The position numbers and the translations under genes are program-made. 64,000 nt of DNA, from positions 62,001 to 126,000 of the forward strand of contig CANDCH010000003.1 in assembly GCA_947383145.1 (NCBI GenBank), given 5' to 3'. This document shows, in pieces, positions 1 through 8,405 of this stretch. The stretch's first letter is position 1. Each line of letters starts with the position of its first letter. The notes beneath the pieces were generated by a model. That model saw nothing but the letters and a program-made list of their open reading frames with translations. It was not told the DNA's origin and searched no databases. Origin of the DNA: an uncultured bacterium (GTDB lineage Bacteria; Bacillota; Clostridia; Oscillospirales; Oscillospiraceae).

Positions 1-986
1 GTGAGCTCCAGCATGACGGCGTGGACGCCGCCCGCCCCCTCCAAATCCTCCATATAGGTGTCCCCGGCGGGGGCCAGGTGGCACAGGTTGGGGGTTTTGG
101 AGGAGATGTCGTTGGACAGGTCCAGGTCCAGCTCGATGCCGCACTCGTGGGCGATGGCGGGCAGGTGGAGCATGGTGTTGGTGGAGCAGCCCAGGGCCAT
201 GTCCACCGTCTCGGCGTTGTGGAAGGCGGCCTCGGTCATGATGTCGCGGGGCTTGATGTCCTTTTTCACCAGCTCCATGATCTGCATCCCGGCGTGCTTG
301 GCCAGCCGCAGCCGGGCGGACCACACGGCGGGAATGGTGCCGTTGCCCCGCAGGCCCATGCCGATGGCCTCGGTGAGGCAGTTCATGGAGTTGGCGGTGT
401 ACATGCCGGAGCAGGAGCCGCAGGTGGGGCAGGCGGCGTTTTCATACTCCTCCACCCCCGCCTCGTCCAGCCTGCCGGCGTAGTAGCCGCCCACGGCCTC
501 GAACATATGGGACAGACAGGTGCGCCGTCCGTCGTTGAGCCTGCCGGCTAGCATGGGTCCGCCGGAGCAGAAAATGGTGGGAATATTCAGCCGCGCGGCG
601 GCCATCAGCAGGCCGGGCACGTTTTTGTCGCAGTTGGGGATCATCACCAGCCCGTCGAACTGGTGGGCCATGGCCATGGCCTCGGTGGAGTCGGCGATGA
701 GGTCCCGGGTGACCAGGGAGTACTTCATGCCCACATGGCCCATGGCGATGCCGTCGCACACGGCGATGGCGGGGAACTCGATGGGGGTGCCCCCCGCGGC
801 CCGGACGCCCGCCTTGACGGCCTGGGCGATCTTGTCCAGGTTCATGTGCCCGGGGACGATTTCGTTATAGGAGCACACCACGCCGATGAGGGGCCGCTCC
901 AGCTCCTCGCGGGTGTAGCCCAGGGCGTAGAACAGGGAGCGGTTGGGCGCGGTGGGGACGCCTTTTTTCACATGGTCGGAACGCAT
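1..986 (-). CDS. ilvD: Dihydroxy-acid dehydratase, 5' part (runs off left edge)
   Basis: The reverse strand encodes about 328 residues beginning MRSDHVKKG, and the frame is open to the window edge, so the C-terminal part lies outside. IlvD dehydrates 2,3-dihydroxy-isovalerate and -methylvalerate in valine and isoleucine synthesis in the cytoplasm. Family signatures are visible: PNCDKN and [19 protein letters not shown], which carry cysteines that ligand the Fe-S cluster, and VCDGIAMGH. The ATG at 984-986 is chosen because an AAAGGAG ribosome binding site sits just upstream on that strand. A promoter is visible about 40 bases upstream (1027-1055). Identity is secure. Confidence 0.96.
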   Translation of the reverse strand, partial: MRSDHVKKGVPTAPNRSLFYALGYTREELERPLIGVVCSYNEIVPGHMNLDKIAQAVKAGVRAAGGTPIEFPAIAVCDGIAMGHVGMKYSLVTRDLIADSTEAMAMAHQFDGLVMIPNCDKNVPGLLMAAARLNIPTIFCSGGPMLAGRLNDGRRTCLSHMFEAVGGYYAGRLDEAGVEEYENAACPTCGSCSGMYTANSMNCLTEAIGMGLRGNGTIPAVWSARLRLAKHAGMQIMELVKKDIKPRDIMTEAAFHNAETVDMALGCSTNTMLHLPAIAHECGIELDLDLSNDISSKTPNLCHLAPAGDTYMEDLEGAGGVHAVMLEL

Positions 987-1026
987 AGCGCAAAACTCCT
1001 TTGCGGTTTAATATTTAGGATATGAC

Positions 1027-1055
1027 ATTTTATCACAGAACGAGCGGGAGCGCAA
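1027..1055 (-). promoter_or_regulatory. Probable ilvD promoter
   Basis: On the reverse strand TTGCGC (1050-1055) and TAAAAT (1027-1032) are separated by 17 bases, about 40 bases before the ilvD start. A second candidate (TTCAAT-17-TATAAT) lies further upstream near 1090-1120. No T-box or other leader was recognised. Confidence 0.6.
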
Positions 1056-1149
1056 TGGAAAATCTCTCGCAAACCGCGGCAGACGCATTATAATCAGCGC
1101 TTCCTTAAGATTGAAGGCCGGAGTGATTCGGCTTGCCGCATAATTAGGA

Positions 1150-1193
1150 CGGCCTCCCCATGTGTCACTTTGCAGTGGCGCGTGGGGAGGCCG
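1150..1193. terminator. Hairpin between ilvD and the flavodoxin operon
   Basis: Perfect 11-base arms (1150-1160 and 1183-1193) with a smaller inner stem. It lies beyond the 3' end of the gene ending at 1324 and so may end that operon, but there is only a short T run on the plus side. The rest of 987-1323 shows nothing else recognisable. Confidence 0.5.
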
Positions 1194-1323
1194 TTTCCTG
1201 GTAATAGGGATGTATTTTATTCTGTACCAGCGCCGGGGTAATGGTTACCTGGGGCGGCCTTGCCGGAATTGAAACAGGTCTCTCCGCGGAGGCGGATAGG
1301 CTCCCAGGCTGTTGAGGGGCGTT

Positions 1324-2835
1324 TCATGGCCGCTGTTGAGCGACGGTTTTAGCCTCAAAATCGGACGCTCTCACCGCTCCGCCTCCCGTTGGCCCGTCCA
1401 GCGAAAATGTAACGGAGACATTGCCGCCGCCGGCCTTCAGCGCCTCCCGAAGCTCAGCTTCCGAAACGCCGTCAATATGTCCCAGGCGAGTGAAATTCCA
1501 GGTGTTTTCACCGTAATAGATGGTGACGCTGTTACCCTGATAAAGAATGATATCTCCCGGCTTGGCGGTAATCTGCCGGTTGGTCTGGGGGAGGGTCGTG
1601 CCGATACCGCCCACCTTCTCAAACCCGCCGTAATCGCTCATGTCCACCGTCAGCGGCCCTTTGGCCAGCAGTTCCCTCCACGCCGAGACCGAAGGATTGT
1701 CCTCCAGCGATGCCGTCCAGACCGTATCGTTTATCTGAAGATACATTTTATCTGCCTCCGCGTCGCCGGTTTTGGGCAGGTCAAGGCCGTTCACCCAATC
1801 CTCCACCTGGGACGCGCCGGAGAACCGCCGGCCCTCCAGCCATGTGGCATTGGGCTCGTAGTCCCGAAGGGTGGCGTCCTCATGGCCGCTGCCCCCGGAG
1901 GTGCAGAAGGCGGCGATGGTCTTTCCGCTCAGGTCGTAGGTCTCCAAAAAGGTGTGGATGATCTTGGGCGCGCGGCCCCACCAGATGGGGTAACCAAGGA
2001 GCACCACGTCATACCGCTCCATGTCCTCCACGGCGTTGGCGATGGCGGGCCGGGCGTCGGGATCATTCTGCTCCGCGTTGGCCCGGCAGTCGGTGCTGTA
2101 GTTCAAATCAGCGTCGGTGTAGGGCTGTGCGGGTACGATTTCAAAGAGGTCGCCGCCTGTTGCCTCCGTCGCCTTTTCCGCCACCGGGCGGGTGTTTCCG
2201 GTGGCGGAAAAATAGGCCACCAGGATCTTGCCGCCGGCTGCCTCCTCCTGGGGAAGCTGGGCATAATTCATCACCGCCGCCGCGGCCTGGGCCCGTGTGG
2301 CGGGCTTGGAGGAGCCGTCGAAGCCGGGAATGCCCCCGGTGACAGGACGGTCGGCGTACCGCTGGAAAATCAGGTTCAGCTGCTCCTGGGTGATAGGGTC
2401 GCCGGGTCCGAAGCGGCCGTCGCCGTAGCCGCCCACCAGCTTTTCACTGGCGGCCCAGCGGACGGCCTCGCTGTACCACTGCCCCCCGGGCACATCGGAA
2501 AACTGCATAAGGTAATTCACCACCGGCTCTCCCGCCTGCCGCCACAGGATGGTGACCAGCATGGCCCGGGTCAGGGTTTCCTCCGGCGCGAAGCGGCCCT
2601 CGCCTACGCCGTTCATCAGCTCGTTTTTGTGCACATAGTCCGCCGCCCCGGCATACCACGCGTTGGCGGGGATATCCGTAAAGGCGTTCACCGGCTGCGG
2701 TTCAGAGGTGCGCGCAGCGGTGTTCTGATCCACACCGCTGCCGGCGGCGGGGGCTTCCGCCGCCGAACAGGCGGTCATGGTCAGGAGGCAGGCCACGCAG
2801 GCTGCCATCAAAAAGGCGAAGAATCTGTTTTTCAT
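1324..2835 (-). CDS. Lipoprotein with SLH, flavodoxin and cyclophilin-like domains
   Basis: 503 residues. Residues 1-23 form a signal peptide ending in a lipobox-like LTMTAC, so the protein is probably anchored outside the membrane. Residues ~52-165 hold two S-layer-homology modules (FTDIPANAWYAGAADYVHK; FSDVPGGQWYSEAVRWAAS), which usually bind cell-wall polymer. Residues ~205-355 are a flavodoxin-type domain with the FMN phosphate loop YFSATGNTRPVAEKA and GYPIWWGRAP. Residues ~365-485 resemble the cyclophilin-like fold (AWRELLAKGPLTVDMSDYGG; KPGDIILYQGNSVTIYYG). It is last in a three-gene set behind the hydrolase and the cupin protein. Substrate is unknown; an extracytoplasmic FMN reductase role is inference. 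Confidence 0.85.
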   Translation of the reverse strand: MKNRFFAFLMAACVACLLTMTACSAAEAPAAGSGVDQNTAARTSEPQPVNAFTDIPANAWYAGAADYVHKNELMNGVGEGRFAPEETLTRAMLVTILWRQAGEPVVNYLMQFSDVPGGQWYSEAVRWAASEKLVGGYGDGRFGPGDPITQEQLNLIFQRYADRPVTGGIPGFDGSSKPATRAQAAAAVMNYAQLPQEEAAGGKILVAYFSATGNTRPVAEKATEATGGDLFEIVPAQPYTDADLNYSTDCRANAEQNDPDARPAIANAVEDMERYDVVLLGYPIWWGRAPKIIHTFLETYDLSGKTIAAFCTSGGSGHEDATLRDYEPNATWLEGRRFSGASQVEDWVNGLDLPKTGDAEADKMYLQINDTVWTASLEDNPSVSAWRELLAKGPLTVDMSDYGGFEKVGGIGTTLPQTNRQITAKPGDIILYQGNSVTIYYGENTWNFTRLGHIDGVSEAELREALKAGGGNVSVTFSLDGPTGGGAVRASDFEAKTVAQQRP

Positions 2836-2848
2836 AGTAGCTCCTTAA

Positions 2849-3601
2849 TCAGTCCTTCCCTAAAGACAGTTGGTTGTAAATATCATCCGCCACCGGCTCC
2901 AGCCACTCGTTGGACGTATCCTCCCCCGGGCACTCCACCGCCAGATGGCTGAACCAGCGGTCCGCTTTGGCCCCGTGCCAGTGCTTTACCCCGGCGGGGA
3001 TGGTCACCACATCCCCCGGCTTCAGGCTCTTTGCCGGTTTCCCGTCCTCCTGATACCAGCCCTCGCCGTCCACGCAGACCAGAATCTGCCCGCCGCCGCT
3101 TTTGGCGCGGTGGATGTGCCAGTTGTTACGGCATCCGGGTTCAAAGGTGACGTTGGCGATGAACACCGTCTCTCTGGGGTCTGTCAGGGGCTTCAGATAG
3201 CTGTCCCCGGTAAAATACCGGGCAAAGGCCGTATTCGGTTCGCCCTGTCCAAAGAAGCCGCCGTGCCGTTCCTGCTCCCCGTCCCCGGCGTAGACCTCCT
3301 TCGCCATGCGAAAGGCGGCCCAGGCGTTGGGCCATCCGGCATAGAAAGCCAGGTGAGTCAAAATTTCCGCCATCTCGGTGCGTGTCACGCCGTTTTTCCG
3401 GGCGGTGGAGAGGTGGTAGGTCAGGGAGCTGTCCACGATCCCCTTGCTGATGAGGGCGGTGATGGTCACAATGGAGCGGGTTTTCAGCGGCAGCTGAGCC
3501 TCCCGTGACCAGACCCCGCCGAACAGGATGTCATCGTTCAGCTCCGCAAACTTGGGAGCGAAATCATTCAGGGCGTCCCTGCCCGCCGTCTGTTTTACCA
3601 T
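2849..3601 (-). CDS. Carboxymuconolactone decarboxylase-like / cupin fusion
   Basis: 250 residues. Residues ~15-100 are an AhpD/carboxymuconolactone decarboxylase-type helical domain (TITALISKGIVDSSLTYHL; EILTHLAFYAGWPNAWAAF). Residues ~125-240 are a cupin with metal-binding pattern HIHRAKSGGGQILVCVDGEG and IPAGVKHWHG. Such fusions accompany flavodoxins and hydrolases in clostridial LysR-controlled operons and are thought to act on small aromatic or lactone compounds or in peroxide reduction; the real substrate is not known. No CxxC of a true AhpD is seen. It lies 13 bases upstream of the flavodoxin lipoprotein and 16 bases downstream of the hydrolase, so the three are probably co-transcribed. 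Confidence 0.88.
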   Translation of the reverse strand: MVKQTAGRDALNDFAPKFAELNDDILFGGVWSREAQLPLKTRSIVTITALISKGIVDSSLTYHLSTARKNGVTRTEMAEILTHLAFYAGWPNAWAAFRMAKEVYAGDGEQERHGGFFGQGEPNTAFARYFTGDSYLKPLTDPRETVFIANVTFEPGCRNNWHIHRAKSGGGQILVCVDGEGWYQEDGKPAKSLKPGDVVTIPAGVKHWHGAKADRWFSHLAVECPGEDTSNEWLEPVADDIYNQLSLGKD

Positions 3602-3617
3602 ATCGCGGTCCTCCTCT

Positions 3618-4589
3618 TTATTTCAGATTCTTCTGGAAAAAGTCCGCCAGCTTGTCAAAGGGGATGATGTCCGTCCGGTCGTAGAGGTCGGTGTGGACGG
3701 CGCCGGGGATGAGAAGCAGCTCCTTGTTGTCCCCGTTCAGCTTGGCGAAGGCGTCCCTGCTGAAATAGCAAGAGTGGGCCTTTTCGCCATGTACAAGGAG
3801 AACGGCGGAGCGGATCTCCCCGGCGTAGGCCAGGATGGGCTGATTGAGGAAGGACATGCAGCCGGTTACGTTCCAGCCGTTGTTGGAGTTCAAGGACCGG
3901 GGATGGTAGCCCCGGGGAGTCTTGTAATAAGCATGGTAGTCCTTGAAGTAGAAAGGCGCATCCTCTGGCATGGGGTCAGCCACGCCGCCGCCCAGGGCGT
4001 ACCCTCCGCTCTTGCAGTCGGCCAGCCGTTGGGCGTTTAGGGCCTTGCGCTTTTCATAGCGGGCCTCCTCGCTGTCCTCCGCGTCAAAATAGCCGTTGGC
4101 GTTTACCCGGCTCATGTCGTACATGGTGGAGGCCACGGTGGCCTTGATCCGGGTGTCCAAAGCCGCCGCGTTCAGCGCCAGACCGCCCCAGCCGCAGATT
4201 CCGATGACGCCGAGCTTCTCCGGGTCCACGTCCTCCCGCAGGGAGAGATAGTCCACCGCAGCCTGAAAATCCTCGGTGTTGATGTCCGGGGAGGCCATGT
4301 ACCGGGGCGTGCCGCCGCTCTCGCCGGTGAAGGAGGGGTCAAAGGCGACGGAGAGGAAGCCCCGCTCCGCCATGGTCTGGGCGTACAGTCCGGCGCACTG
4401 CTCCTTCACCGCGCCGAAGGGGCCGCACACGGCGACGGCGGGCAGCTTGCCGGACGCGCCCTTGGGGAGGTAGAGGTCGGCGGCCAGGGCGATGCCGTAG
4501 CGGTTGCGGAAGGTCGTCTTGCTGTGCTCCACCTTGCCGCTCCTGGGGAAGGTCTTGTCCCACTCCTGGGTCAAAGTCAGCTTTTCCAT
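3618..4589 (-). CDS. Alpha/beta hydrolase, dienelactone-hydrolase-like
   Basis: 323 residues from the ATG at 4587-4589; an upstream in-frame start would add 14 poor residues and has no ribosome site, whereas MEKLTLTQ is preceded by GGGGGAAA. The nucleophile elbow reads GVIGICGWGG, so a cysteine (about C132) occupies the usual serine position as in dienelactone hydrolases; a likely catalytic histidine is in GAVHTDLYD (about H299). No signal peptide. First gene of the set controlled by the divergent LysR gene. Substrate unknown; ester or lactone hydrolysis is likely from the fold. Confidence 0.87.
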   Translation of the reverse strand: MEKLTLTQEWDKTFPRSGKVEHSKTTFRNRYGIALAADLYLPKGASGKLPAVAVCGPFGAVKEQCAGLYAQTMAERGFLSVAFDPSFTGESGGTPRYMASPDINTEDFQAAVDYLSLREDVDPEKLGVIGICGWGGLALNAAALDTRIKATVASTMYDMSRVNANGYFDAEDSEEARYEKRKALNAQRLADCKSGGYALGGGVADPMPEDAPFYFKDYHAYYKTPRGYHPRSLNSNNGWNVTGCMSFLNQPILAYAGEIRSAVLLVHGEKAHSCYFSRDAFAKLNGDNKELLLIPGAVHTDLYDRTDIIPFDKLADFFQKNLK

Positions 4590-4656
4590 GTTAAATTTCC
4601 CCCGAATGATAGAATTAGAACCTGTGCTCACAACCCCAAATCACCGTCATTCCGCG

Positions 4657-4803
4657 TTAAATTTTCTTGGAATAATCACGATCATTCCTGGGAAAATTCG
4701 TCATGCCTGACGGAAAAAAGCTCGGCCGTCCGGCGGCTTCGGTTGTGAATACAGGATCTGAATTTTGGCGGAGAGCGCCGCCGGCATTCGCCGCGTGGGG
4801 CAT
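4657..4803 (-). CDS. Possible 48-residue leader peptide
   Basis: A short reading frame starting MPHAANAGGALRQ lies in the leader of the hydrolase operon, between its promoter (4826-4854) and the hydrolase start. It has a strong GGGAGG ribosome site seven bases before the ATG, which is the only reason to list it. Composition is unremarkable and it may be a translated leader or chance. It ends just before the hydrolase leader hairpin. Confidence 0.3.
   Translation of the reverse strand: MPHAANAGGALRQNSDPVFTTEAAGRPSFFPSGMTNFPRNDRDYSKKI
4660..4698. promoter_or_regulatory. Imperfect palindrome in hydrolase operon leader
   Basis: The core 4669-4688 (GGAATAATCACGATCATTCC) is a near-perfect palindrome, extended by AATTTTC and GAAAATT on either side. 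It sits in the 5' untranslated region of the hydrolase mRNA and could be a hairpin or a second operator. Confidence 0.4.
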
Positions 4804-4825
4804 ATCACCACCTCCCTGTGCCCCT

Positions 4826-4854
4826 ATCATAGGACGCGGGGAGTAGAATAGCAA
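4826..4854 (-). promoter_or_regulatory. Probable promoter of hydrolase-cupin-flavodoxin operon
   Basis: Reverse strand TTGCTA (4849-4854), 17 bases, TATGAT (4826-4831). The LysR palindrome lies about 16 bases upstream of the -35, the usual position for LysR-type activation. Confidence 0.65.
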
Positions 4855-4870
4855 ATACTTAATTTCTATA

Positions 4871-4899
4871 TCATGTTATTCTTGTAAGGAATAACATGA
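4871..4899. promoter_or_regulatory. LysR-type operator, 11-bp inverted repeat
   Basis: TCATGTTATTC and GAATAACATGA are exact reverse complements separated by TTGTAAG. The site overlaps the -35 of the lysR promoter and lies just upstream of the divergent operon promoter, so binding could both repress the regulator and activate the operon. Confidence 0.75.
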
Positions 4900-4910
4900 C
4901 CTGCTATACT
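4882..4910 (+). promoter_or_regulatory. Promoter of the LysR-family gene
   Basis: TTGTAA (4882-4887), 17 bases, TATACT (4905-4910), immediately before the ribosome site. The -35 lies within the palindrome, implying autorepression. Confidence 0.7.
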
Positions 4911-4929
4911 ATAGCCGGAGGTGTTGGTC

Positions 4930-5832
4930 ATGGAAATTCGAGTACTGCGCTATTTTCTGGAGGTGGCCCGGGAGGGCAGCGTCACCCACGCCGCCCAGCG
5001 GCTCCATATCTCCCAGCCCGCCCTGTCCAAGCAGCTCAAGGATCTGGAGGCGGAGCTGGGCAAAAAGCTCTTTGTCCGTAGCAGCTTCAGCGTCCGGCTG
5101 ACGGACGAGGGGCTGCTGCTGCGCCGCCGGGCGGAGGACATCCTGGACATGGTGGACAAGACGGCGGAGGAATTCAAGGCCCTGGGGGAGATTTCCGGCG
5201 GGGATATCCACATCGGCTGCGCGGAATCGGACGGAATCAAGCATCTGGCCCGGCGGATCAAGGCGGTGCAGGCGCGGTACCCCCGCATCCGGGTGCATTT
5301 GTACAGCGGCGACCGAAGCGATCTGGCCCAGCGGCTGGAGCAGGGGCTGCTGGACTTCGCCGTGCTGGTGGAATCCAACGACCTGTCCAAATATAATTAT
5401 ATCCCCTTGCCCGGCGCGGACTCCTGGGGCGTCATCCTGCGGAAGGATCACCCTCTGGCGGAAAAGGAGGCCATCGCGCCGGAGGATCTGCTGGAGGTTC
5501 CCCTGATTTGCCCCCGGCAGGGCCTGCAAAAGGAGCTTTCGGACTGGTTCCAGGAGAAGGTGGATCGGCTCAACATTGCGGCGACCTGCAATCTGGCCTA
5601 CAACGGCGGGGTTTTGGCCCGGGAGGGCCTGGGCTGCCTGCTCTCCTTCGACAAGCTGGCGGACACCGGGCCAGACAGTCCCCTGTGCTTTCGGCCCCTG
5701 ACGCCGCCCCTCTATTCCAAGCTGTTTCTGGCTTGGAAAAGGTACGCGGTGTTTTCCCCGGCGGCGGAGGCGCTGCTGAACGAGATGAGGGCTTGCCATT
5801 CCCTGTTAGAAAGCGCTGGACAAAGCACCTAA
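4930..5832 (+). CDS. LysR-family transcriptional regulator
   Basis: 300 residues. The N-terminal winged helix-turn-helix is typical (YFLEVAREGSVTHAAQRLHI, then SQPALSKQLKDLEAELG), followed by a linker helix and a periplasmic-binding-protein-like effector domain from about residue 90. The ATG at 4930 is chosen over an in-frame GTG at 4921 because GGAGG at 4916 is correctly spaced for the ATG and overlaps the GTG. Divergent from the hydrolase-cupin-flavodoxin set, which it presumably controls through the palindrome at 4871-4899. The inducer is unknown. Its last 4 bases overlap the convergent gene ending at 5829. Confidence 0.93.
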   Translation: MEIRVLRYFLEVAREGSVTHAAQRLHISQPALSKQLKDLEAELGKKLFVRSSFSVRLTDEGLLLRRRAEDILDMVDKTAEEFKALGEISGGDIHIGCAESDGIKHLARRIKAVQARYPRIRVHLYSGDRSDLAQRLEQGLLDFAVLVESNDLSKYNYIPLPGADSWGVILRKDHPLAEKEAIAPEDLLEVPLICPRQGLQKELSDWFQEKVDRLNIAATCNLAYNGGVLAREGLGCLLSFDKLADTGPDSPLCFRPLTPPLYSKLFLAWKRYAVFSPAAEALLNEMRACHSLLESAGQST

Positions 5833-6785
5833 CCTTTTCCCGAGCCAAATGCGGCAATACACCGCCGGTAATATGATTCCATGTCAAAGGGGCAGGTTTT
5901 GCTCCTGCACAATTCTGGTACATATACGTGAAAGTCCGCGTCTCCATAGAGCGCTTCATACTCCCGGTATGTTTTGATTGCCCGGTCCCTTCCCAAAAAT
6001 TCAACACTGTTTCCATCAAGGCGGATACCGTACTGGACATTGTCCAGAAAACCCGGGTATTCCTGGGACGCCTCGTTTCCTTGCGTGGTGCCGCCCCGCA
6101 ATTCATCATGCGGATTTTCATCCCACCAGGTAATGGCGGCGGTAAAATCAAGAAACGGGAACGCCTTTTGATATCCCAGCAATTCCGTCAGCAGCTCCAG
6201 GAAGGTGGGCCATTTGCCGGTGATGCTGTCTATCCCAATCATACCGTTTGGATGGACCCAGCCATAGCGTTCCGGATAGCGGTATGGATTGAACCATCCG
6301 TTGCCAAAATGAAAGCTGTGCACCAGTTCATCGGCATGACAGGAATGTGACTGAGAGAAATGGGAGCGGATATAAACATCTGTTTTCCGTATCACTTCGA
6401 ATGCCTGGCCTTCTGTAACAGGTTTTCCCCGCATTCGGTAATAGGGGTATTTGACAAGGGCTTTGAATTTGTCAGGCGCCCCATCCAAGACGAGTCTGTT
6501 GGTTCTGAGCCGCTCCAATTCATCGCGCTCTAACCGGACCGTGTATTGGGTCAGGATATCAGCGGGCAGGGTATTCTCCAGGATGGCATGGACAGCCTCC
6601 AATTCAGTGTGCTCTGCACAGTGGATATACGAAAGCCCTTTCCGATAAAATGCGGCCATCTCTTCGTTCAGCTTGTCAAAATCAACATCCACCGATCCAT
6701 CCGGAAAGACGTGAAAACAGTCCGGCGCGGTACGAATGCAGTAATCCCAATAGGTCCCGTCAAAAAAAGGCGTTGCCCCTTCCAT
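5829..6785 (-). CDS. Uncharacterised protein, last gene of orphan operon
   Basis: 318 residues, no signal peptide or membrane segment. I do not recognise a family. It is rich in aromatic residues (TWWDENP, HPNGMIGIDSITGKW, GNGWFNPYRYPERYGWVHP) and contains a His/Asp-rich stretch SHFSQSHSCHADELVHSFH that could bind a metal, which is inference only. It starts 18 bases after the gene at 6804-7505 ends, so it belongs to the nine-gene operon read from 12.8 kb, and its stop overlaps the convergent LysR gene. Confidence 0.75.
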   Translation of the reverse strand: MEGATPFFDGTYWDYCIRTAPDCFHVFPDGSVDVDFDKLNEEMAAFYRKGLSYIHCAEHTELEAVHAILENTLPADILTQYTVRLERDELERLRTNRLVLDGAPDKFKALVKYPYYRMRGKPVTEGQAFEVIRKTDVYIRSHFSQSHSCHADELVHSFHFGNGWFNPYRYPERYGWVHPNGMIGIDSITGKWPTFLELLTELLGYQKAFPFLDFTAAITWWDENPHDELRGGTTQGNEASQEYPGFLDNVQYGIRLDGNSVEFLGRDRAIKTYREYEALYGDADFHVYVPELCRSKTCPFDMESYYRRCIAAFGSGKG

Positions 6786-6803
6786 GGTCGCTATTTCATC
6801 CTC

Positions 6804-7505
6804 TCACGATTCATCCGCCAATATAAATTCGGGCAGGCCCTGCACCGGGATGGAGGTGACTGTCCCAGACAGGCACACAATGTTCTTCGAGGAAAAACCA
6901 AACGCGATATCCGTGAGCCCCTCATTGCGAATTTGCAGTAATTTTAACCCTCGGGATATGTGATAGGGTTCCAGCCGGTTTCCCATGGGGAAAAGGCGGA
7001 AATCCAAGTAATGGGACGCCGCAGATTCCTCATACTCGCCGCGGATCAGGTACGAATCCTGGAACATCCCCAGGTGAATTCCGATGGGGGCGTCTCGAAT
7101 TTGGGCGTCCGGGCCGGCCCAAAGGGCGGAACGGACATGCGCCCCCACAATGCGCATAAAAAGCGTGCCCGGTTCCATAAGCGGCCGCAGCTCAGCCTGT
7201 TCCGCTTTTGAAGCCTCCTCCCGGGCCTGGGCGCACCGCTCCCAGAAATCCGACGGAAGGCCCAGCAGCTCCGGGCGCAGCGGCTCCGCGCCGCCAACGC
7301 GGGGGCTCCACTCGCTCATCCGCAGAAGATATACGCTCCCGGAGGCGGTCTCCATCTGGAGGGCATTTTTTATCCTGGCCGCGTGAAGCACCGGCGAGGT
7401 GTGGATATCAATTCCTTCCTCCAGCTTTCGGTGGCCAGATACGATTCCGACGCCCACAGGGACGCCGCGCCGCAGGATCAGATCCCATTGAAATAAGGTT
7501 GGCAT
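6804..7505 (-). CDS. Uncharacterised protein of orphan operon
   Basis: 233 residues, cytoplasmic by sequence. Family not recognised. The C-terminal part contains LLQIRNEGLTDIAFGFSSKN, which resembles the short xNxGxxxL beta motif found in other proteins of this operon. A charged helical stretch (ERCAQAREEASKAEQAELR) lies in the middle. It begins 12 bases after the metallophosphoesterase gene. Confidence 0.72.
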   Translation of the reverse strand: MPTLFQWDLILRRGVPVGVGIVSGHRKLEEGIDIHTSPVLHAARIKNALQMETASGSVYLLRMSEWSPRVGGAEPLRPELLGLPSDFWERCAQAREEASKAEQAELRPLMEPGTLFMRIVGAHVRSALWAGPDAQIRDAPIGIHLGMFQDSYLIRGEYEESAASHYLDFRLFPMGNRLEPYHISRGLKLLQIRNEGLTDIAFGFSSKNIVCLSGTVTSIPVQGLPEFILADES

Positions 7506-7517
7506 AGCGCGCCTCCT

Positions 7518-8360
7518 TCACCGTTCTTGCGGGTCTTGCTCCAGTTTTCGGAAAAATTCCGCGATGTCCCGCCGGGCGATGGACAGGTACGCAGAACGCT
7601 CTTGTTCGCTGTCAAACGCAGACCGGCCCTTTGTGTCATAATATTGGATCGCTTCTTCAAACTCCTCTCCCGGCCTGAGGCAGTTCACCGTAAAAGAGTA
7701 GCCCCGCAGGTGCAGGTATCCGAGATACCGCCCATCCTTGTCGAACGCATCATATTGCTCCGGGCACGCCTCGCACGTCATCTCCAGGCGTATTTCCCCG
7801 GGCTTGATCCGCCCCCAGTATTCGTCGGGGCGGTGCTCCTCCTCCCAGAAGGCCAGCAGCTCCTCTATGCCGACGGGCGCCATGGCCTGGGCGTCCGCCC
7901 CCACATCCAGCTGCGTAACCCCCATTTTTCGGTTGGACTCATTATAGCGCGGGTGATTGTGCTGGTGTCCGTGGAGCTGAAACGCGCCCCGGCGCATCCC
8001 GTTCCAGCTGAGGAGCGGGTAGTGGCACAGGATAAACCACCGCCCCCGGTACGGCAATTCATAGTAATCTCTGACCCACAAAAAGTGCTCTTTTCGGAAG
8101 GAGGCCCGGTCCACGTAGCCGTCGTGGTTCCCCCGGATCAGGTATTTGCGCCCCTGGAGCCGCTCCAGGAGCGCGTTCGCCTGTTGGGGGCCCTTCAGGG
8201 TGAGGTCCCCCAGAATGTAGATATCGTCCTCCGGGGAAACCTTTCGGTTCCAATTTTGGATCAGCGCCTCGTCCATCTCCTCCGCCGTCTGGAACGGGCG
8301 GCGTTCGTATCGGATCACGTTTTCGTGTCCAAAATGGGTGTCTGCGGTAAAATAAATCAT
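7518..8360 (-). CDS. Metallophosphoesterase (calcineurin-like)
   Basis: 280 residues. The dinuclear-metal signature blocks appear in order in the first ~150 residues: FTADTHFGHENVI, YILGDLTLKG, LIRGNHDGY, LCHYPLLSW and HGHQHNHPRYN. This is the arrangement of the small phosphoesterase proteins often found with phage and polymorphic gene sets, which cleave phosphomono- or diesters. Residues ~190-280 form an additional domain without recognised family, containing EMTCEACPEQYDAFDKDG. It is the only enzyme with an obvious fold in the nine-gene operon, so it may supply the catalytic activity of that system. Substrate unknown. Confidence 0.9.
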   Translation of the reverse strand: MIYFTADTHFGHENVIRYERRPFQTAEEMDEALIQNWNRKVSPEDDIYILGDLTLKGPQQANALLERLQGRKYLIRGNHDGYVDRASFRKEHFLWVRDYYELPYRGRWFILCHYPLLSWNGMRRGAFQLHGHQHNHPRYNESNRKMGVTQLDVGADAQAMAPVGIEELLAFWEEEHRPDEYWGRIKPGEIRLEMTCEACPEQYDAFDKDGRYLGYLHLRGYSFTVNCLRPGEEFEEAIQYYDTKGRSAFDSEQERSAYLSIARRDIAEFFRKLEQDPQER

Positions 8361-8405
8361 GGCGCCCTCCTCCGCGGCCCGGTTACAATCCGTCTCATTC
8401 CGTCG

